Source: Acidobacteriota bacterium
GTDB taxonomy: Bacteria > Acidobacteriota > Terriglobia > Terriglobales > Acidobacteriaceae
NCBI GenBank assembly: GCA_021780095.1
Contig: JAJXZK010000355.1
Coordinates: forward strand, 1-8,117
Direction: 5' to 3'
Length of the DNA: 8,117 nt
The notes under the pieces are model-generated. The model was not told the origin of the DNA, did no database searches, and was given only the letters and a program-made list of their open reading frames with translations. Below, in pieces: positions 4,120-8,117 of the stretch (its first letter is position 1; each line of letters starts with the position of its first letter). The translations under genes and the position numbers were made by a program.

Positions 4120-6762
4120 CTATTGAAGAAGCGTCGGTTCTTCGCCGTTTTCTTTTTCCTCCGGCGGAATGACAACCGCAGCTGCCACCTTGTCCGGCTC
4201 TTCCAGGTTTAACAGGCGAACACCTTGAGTCGAACGGCCCGCCGCCCGCACCGTTTTGGTGTCGATGCGGATGATCTTGCCGAACTGACTGATCACCATC
4301 AACTCACTCGCATCATCCACTAGATTGATGGAGCACACCTTGCCATTCTTCTTCATAGTCTTCAAGTTGATGACACCTTTGCCGCCGCGTGTCTGGAGAC
4401 GATATTCATCCACGTCGGTACGCTTGCCATAGCCGTTATCGGTCACCGACAGAATCAGGCAGGCACAGTCCGCACCGCCATCGCTCTTCTTGCGTTCCTT
4501 GGGAGTGACCGCAACACCGACAACATAATCGTCCTTCGCCAGATCGATGCCGCGGACACCGGCCGCCGGACGCCCCATGGAGCGAACATCATTCTCATCG
4601 AAGCGGATCGCCATGCCGTCGTGCGTGGCCAGGAAGACGATCTGTTTGCCGTCAGTAATCCGTGCCGCCACCAGTTCATCTTCCTTGTCGATGCCAATGG
4701 CAATGATTCCCTTGGACATGACGTTCGAAAAATCTTTCAGCGGCGTTTTCTTGACCTTTCCGTTGCGCGTGCCGAAGAAGATGAACTTCCCTTCTTCTTC
4801 CAGGTTGCGCACCGGCAGAATAGCGCAGACATTTTCGCCCGGTTGCAGGCTCAACAGACTGGCCATGGCTTTCCCCTTGCCTGCTGCGCCAACATCGGGA
4901 ATCTCATACACCTTGAGCCAGTAGACGCGTCCGGTGTTGGTGAAGCACAGCAGGTACGCATGCGTGGAGTCGATAATCAACTGCTCGACGAAATCCTCTT
5001 CGCGTGTGCGCATGCCAAAACGTCCCGTACCGCCGCGACGCTGCTGGCGATAGGTGGAGATCGCAGTACGTTTCAGATATCCGGAATGCGAGACAGTGAT
5101 GGCCACCTGCTCGTCTGCAATCAGGTCCTCCATCTGCAACTCTGCTGTCTCATCCAGAATTTGCGTGCGACGCTCATCGCCGTATTCCTTCTTCACCGCT
5201 TCCAGTTCCTTGACGATGACGCTGCGCAGTTTCTTCTCGCTGGCTAGAATCGCCTCGTACTCGGCAATCCTGTCGCGCACTTCGCCAAGTTCCTTCAGCA
5301 ACTCGTCGATCGAAAGCTGCGTCAACCGATACAACTGCAGCTCGAGCACGGCGTCTATCTGGCGATACGTCATGCCGGCTTCTGCCGACATGTTTGTCGT
5401 ATCTTTGTCCAGCTTGATGACAATTTCTTTGCCCAGCGAGAAGCGGTGCAGATTCTCTCTGGCATCCCCGCGGGAAGACGACCCGCGGATAATTTTGATG
5501 AAGGCGTCCAGGTTATCCAGCGCAATCTTGTAGCCTTCCAGAATGTGCTCGCGCTCGCGAGCCTTTCTCAGCAGGAAGGCGGTGCGGCGACGCACAACAT
5601 CGATCCGATGATCAAGGAAATGCCGAATCGCCTGCGGCAGCCCCATCTCTCTCGGCTGGCCATTCACAACCGCCAGAAAGATCATGGAGAAACTGTCCTG
5701 CATCTGCGTGTTCTTGTACAGCTGATTCAGAACAATCTGTGCTTCCGCTGTTCGCTTCAGCTCAATCACGATCCGCATGCCGTCGCGATCACTCTCATCG
5801 CGCACGTCACTGATGTCGTCGATCACTTTTTCATTTACCAGGCTGGCGATGCGTTCAATCAGCTTCGACTTGTTCACCTGGTACGGAATTTCAGTAACGA
5901 TGATGGCCTGACGCCCTTGCGTAATGTTTTCGATGGCGACTCGCGCTCGCATCAGGAAGCGGCCACGTCCCGTCCGGTAGGCCTCGAGGATTCCGCTGCG
6001 GCCATAGATAAACCCCCCGGTCGGGAAATCCGGACCCTGCACGTGCTGCATCACTTCCGCCAGTCCGGCGTGAGGATTGTTCACCATTTCAATGGCGGCG
6101 TTCACGATCTCCGTCAAATTATGAGGAGGGATATTGGTCGCCATGCCGACCGCGATTCCGCTGGATCCGTTGACGATCAGCGTGGGAATGCGTGTGGGCA
6201 GCACAACTGGCTCAAAAGTGCTTTCGTCGTAATTCGGGGTAAAGTCGACCGTCTCCTGATCGATGTCGGCCAGCATCTCGCCTGCAATGCGGGTCAAGCG
6301 AGCTTCTGTATACCGCATCGCGGCTGGCGGATCTCCATCGACAGAACCAAAATTCCCCTGTCCGTCGACCATGGTGTAGCGCATGGTGAACGGCTGCGCC
6401 AGTCGTACCATGGTGTCGTAAATGGAAGCATCTCCGTGGGGATGGTAGAGTCCCATGGCTTGTCCGACGACCTTGGCGCACTTGGTGTATTTCTTGTTGT
6501 ACTGCAGGCCCATCTCCTGCATCGTGTACAGCACGCGCCGGTGGACAGGTTTCAGCCCATCGCGCACATCTGGCAATGCTCGTCCGATAATCACCGACAT
6601 GGAATAGTCGAGATAGGAGCGTCGCATCTCGTCTTCAATGTTGATGAAAATCATGTGGGCCGCGCCTGGACCCGTGGGACCGCCCGGAGGGGTACCGTTG
6701 CTGCCCGTACCATCGCTGCCATTATTACCAAGAGGAAGTTGGGGGTTTTGCTCGTCTGCCAT
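4120..6762 (-). CDS. gyrA: DNA gyrase subunit A
   Basis: The product (880 residues) is the DNA-cutting and DNA-wrapping subunit of the A2B2 type II topoisomerase that introduces negative supercoils using ATP hydrolysed by GyrB. After an unusual Gly/Asn/Pro-rich tail of about 36 residues comes the conserved SYLDYSMSVIIGRALPDVRD (49-68), then the breakage-reunion domain with catalytic Tyr151 in AAMRYTEARL, tower and coiled-coil regions to about 500, and a C-terminal DNA-wrapping beta-pinwheel ending in an acidic tail. The GyrA box at 574-580 reads QRRGGTG (usually QRRGGKG), and a second box-like QTRGGKG lies at 790-796. These boxes and the length separate it from ParC. In the quinolone region GDASIYD, the residue equivalent to E. 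coli Ser83 is Ala112, while Asp116 (Asp87) is kept. ATG 6762 has no clear Shine-Dalgarno site; Met37 is a less likely start. The 182-base gap upstream shows no convincing promoter or terminator. Confidence 0.98.
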   Translation of the reverse strand: MADEQNPQLPLGNNGSDGTGSNGTPPGGPTGPGAAHMIFINIEDEMRRSYLDYSMSVIIGRALPDVRDGLKPVHRRVLYTMQEMGLQYNKKYTKCAKVVGQAMGLYHPHGDASIYDTMVRLAQPFTMRYTMVDGQGNFGSVDGDPPAAMRYTEARLTRIAGEMLADIDQETVDFTPNYDESTFEPVVLPTRIPTLIVNGSSGIAVGMATNIPPHNLTEIVNAAIEMVNNPHAGLAEVMQHVQGPDFPTGGFIYGRSGILEAYRTGRGRFLMRARVAIENITQGRQAIIVTEIPYQVNKSKLIERIASLVNEKVIDDISDVRDESDRDGMRIVIELKRTAEAQIVLNQLYKNTQMQDSFSMIFLAVVNGQPREMGLPQAIRHFLDHRIDVVRRRTAFLLRKAREREHILEGYKIALDNLDAFIKIIRGSSSRGDARENLHRFSLGKEIVIKLDKDTTNMSAEAGMTYRQIDAVLELQLYRLTQLSIDELLKELGEVRDRIAEYEAILASEKKLRSVIVKELEAVKKEYGDERRTQILDETAELQMEDLIADEQVAITVSHSGYLKRTAISTYRQQRRGGTGRFGMRTREEDFVEQLIIDSTHAYLLCFTNTGRVYWLKVYEIPDVGAAGKGKAMASLLSLQPGENVCAILPVRNLEEEGKFIFFGTRNGKVKKTPLKDFSNVMSKGIIAIGIDKEDELVAARITDGKQIVFLATHDGMAIRFDENDVRSMGRPAAGVRGIDLAKDDYVVGVAVTPKERKKSDGGADCACLILSVTDNGYGKRTDVDEYRLQTRGGKGVINLKTMKKNGKVCSINLVDDASELMVISQFGKIIRIDTKTVRAAGRSTQGVRLLNLEEPDKVAAAVVIPPEEKENGEEPTLLQ
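6691..6720 (-). repeat. 15-bp imperfect tandem repeat in the gyrA N-terminal tail
   Basis: Two adjacent 15-base units (6691-6705 and 6706-6720) agree at 12 of 15 positions and encode GSNGT and GSDGT in the disordered tail (residues 20-24 and 15-19). This suggests that the tail grew by local duplication. It lies outside the conserved catalytic part. Confidence 0.5.
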
Positions 6763-6944
6763 TTTTTGTCGCGAACCGTTCTTTTTAGAAGGTGAGCCTA
6801 GAGCCTATCCGGCGGTCAATTGGGACTGTGTTCGGGGTGCCGGACGGAACGGAAGGTCTCTATCTAGAATACAGTGTTTTCAGGGGTTTGAGCAGGCCCG
6901 AAGCATTGAAGTTCACGATGGGTTAACTCTTGATTTACTGGGAT

Positions 6945-8105
6945 TTAACCTTGGGAAACAAGCAGTGGTAGGCTAGCCAGAGTCAGAACGATCTGCGTCA
7001 CCGCTAAGGCCCCCGTTAGCCACAGGAACATCCGCTTGCGGCGAGACTCCAGCATGTCCGCGAACACCCCGCCAGTGAAGGTCAAAACAAATGGCACAGC
7101 CCAGATCCAAGGCTCGCTGCGCACTCCCGTGGTCTCCAGGGAAAACAAAATCAGCGCAACGATCAGCGGTGTCGTATTCCCGAAATACCGCGATCGGCGA
7201 TGGAAGATGTATAGCGCTGCGGCGGAAAGCGCGGCAATCGTGAGGCCAGCGTTCGAAAGACTCTCCATCATGTGCAGACTGCCTGCCCAGGAGAACCACA
7301 TGCGCGCATCGGCGCTTTCAAAGACATAGCTGAGACCATCCAGGTGGAAGGCGTAGGACGCGACTAGAATCAAAAATCCGCCCACAAACGCAATAACCAA
7401 TGCGGGCAGCACAGCAGGCTTCTTATTTTCAGCTAGATACATCATGAATCCCAAAGCCAGCAGTAACCCCAGGAGAGCCGCCACAACATGCGCCGTTGCT
7501 GTTAGCCCCAGCGCCACGGTGAGCAGGACCATCCGCGGACGCCATTTCCTGCGTGGTCCCTGCATGGCGTGCGCCAAACCTACTGCGGTGTAGAGAATGC
7601 CGTAGAGCCCCCAGGCCGCGAGAATCTCATTGTTTGGGCGAACGCAAACACGGATCATTTCCGGCGAAAAACAATACAGGGTCAGCGCAAAAAAACCGCC
7701 TGCGTTCCCATAAAGCCTACGCGAGACCCACCAAATGCCGCCGCCCAGCCACACTCCAAAAAGAACGAACGGCAGTCGCAGAAGTAGAAGAATGTTGCCG
7801 GCCAAGTGCCGCATCTCCCAAGGCGACACGCTTGTGGATTGGCCTAGAAGCATGCGCTCCATCGTCAGTGGAAATCCGGCGACACGATAGGCAAAGGTCC
7901 CATCGCTGATGTTGCCGCAAGACGTCAGATATCCGGCCAGCGGAGAAGGCCGCTCCCAAAGTTCGCGACCGCAGCGCGCATACGCATAATCCTCGCGTGT
8001 CAGCGACTGCCGGTGAACCACCCACAAACACTGCAAGGCGAATACGCATAGCATGGCAGCAGCCAACATCTGCGGTTTGTGAATTTCAAATCTCGGCGTG
8101 CCCAT
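6945..8105 (-). CDS. Polytopic membrane protein, GT-C / family 39-like glycosyltransferase
   Basis: The 386-residue product has about nine or ten membrane helices (near 12-30, 104-125, 132-148, 160-178, 193-222, 232-253, 284-301, 313-327, 332-350 and 358-383). The block LRLPFVLFGVWLGGG (109-123) with RRLYGNAGGFFALTLYCFSP (129-148) resembles the second to fourth helices of ArnT/PMT-type (GT39, GT-C fold) lipid-linked sugar transferases. Those enzymes carry acidic catalytic residues in the first outer loop; here the loop has TREDYAYARCGRELW (36-50), where E38/D39 could serve, in an order different from the usual Asp-Glu. The protein is shorter than most family members, so the soluble C-terminal part is missing. 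Donor and acceptor are unknown. The ATG at 8105 is 12 bases from the window edge and the frame remains open beyond it, so the true start could lie upstream. The gene is 182 bases upstream of gyrA, in the same direction. Confidence 0.62.
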   Translation of the reverse strand: MGTPRFEIHKPQMLAAAMLCVFALQCLWVVHRQSLTREDYAYARCGRELWERPSPLAGYLTSCGNISDGTFAYRVAGFPLTMERMLLGQSTSVSPWEMRHLAGNILLLLRLPFVLFGVWLGGGIWWVSRRLYGNAGGFFALTLYCFSPEMIRVCVRPNNEILAAWGLYGILYTAVGLAHAMQGPRRKWRPRMVLLTVALGLTATAHVVAALLGLLLALGFMMYLAENKKPAVLPALVIAFVGGFLILVASYAFHLDGLSYVFESADARMWFSWAGSLHMMESLSNAGLTIAALSAAALYIFHRRSRYFGNTTPLIVALILFSLETTGVRSEPWIWAVPFVLTFTGGVFADMLESRRKRMFLWLTGALAVTQIVLTLASLPLLVSQG

Positions 8106-8117
8106 GCGGCTGTTGCT

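Noticed and set aside
4621..5247. Plus-strand open frame of 208 codons opposite the gyrA C-terminal domain
   Set aside because: It is a shadow of gyrA with no ribosome site or recognisable motif.
5446..6795. Plus-strand open frame of 449 codons opposite gyrA
   Set aside because: It lies wholly antisense to a clearly conserved gyrA, is His/Arg/Gln-rich without any domain, and is the kind of long shadow frame that GC-biased third positions create.
6763..6944. Promoter for gyrA in the gap upstream
   Set aside because: TTGACC (minus strand, 6819-6814) looks like a -35 box but has no -10 at a proper distance, and TATTCT further upstream lacks a -35. No call is made.

Overview
This window looks like ordinary chromosomal housekeeping DNA from a Gram-negative bacterium. 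My best guess is Acidobacteriota (Terriglobia-like). The guess rests on the general look of GyrA, with its Gly/Pro-rich N-terminal tail and acidic C-terminus, and on the mix of conserved hypothetical envelope proteins. No taxonomic search was possible, so it is an inference of moderate confidence. There is no CRISPR array, transposase, integrase, phage module or tRNA gene.

Layout. Positions 8-123 (+) are a 5S rRNA gene, probably the end of an rRNA operon whose 16S and 23S genes lie to the left of the window. A strong intrinsic terminator follows. A small four-helix membrane protein (304-645, +; 'phage holin family 4', YvlD-like) has its own terminator. A roughly 300-base stretch without a confident gene comes next; it holds an inverted-repeat structure, a 12-bp perfect palindrome, and a promoter and ribosome site in front of a possible 26-codon ORF.

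All the remaining genes are on the minus strand. In transcription order, from right to left, they are: a GT-C/family 39-like integral membrane protein (6945-8105); gyrA (4120-6762); a CDGSH iron-sulfur protein (3766-3993); an O-methyltransferase-like SAM enzyme (3160-3732); a membrane-anchored protein of unknown function (1933-2928); and a YfgM-like TPR membrane protein (1070-1780), which ends at a clear minus-strand terminator near 1003-1029. The CDGSH and methyltransferase genes are 33 bases apart and are probably co-transcribed. The TPR gene appears to have its own promoter, which argues for a GTG start at 1780.

The genes do not form one obvious pathway: gyrase sets DNA supercoiling, the CDGSH protein carries a 2Fe-2S cluster, and the others are envelope or small-molecule functions. 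I found no convincing new multi-gene system. The points most worth a second look are an alanine at the quinolone-determining Ser83 position of GyrA, a changed canonical GyrA box with an intact second box, a start codon in the loop of a perfect 8-bp hairpin, and the candidate small ORF at 939-1019.
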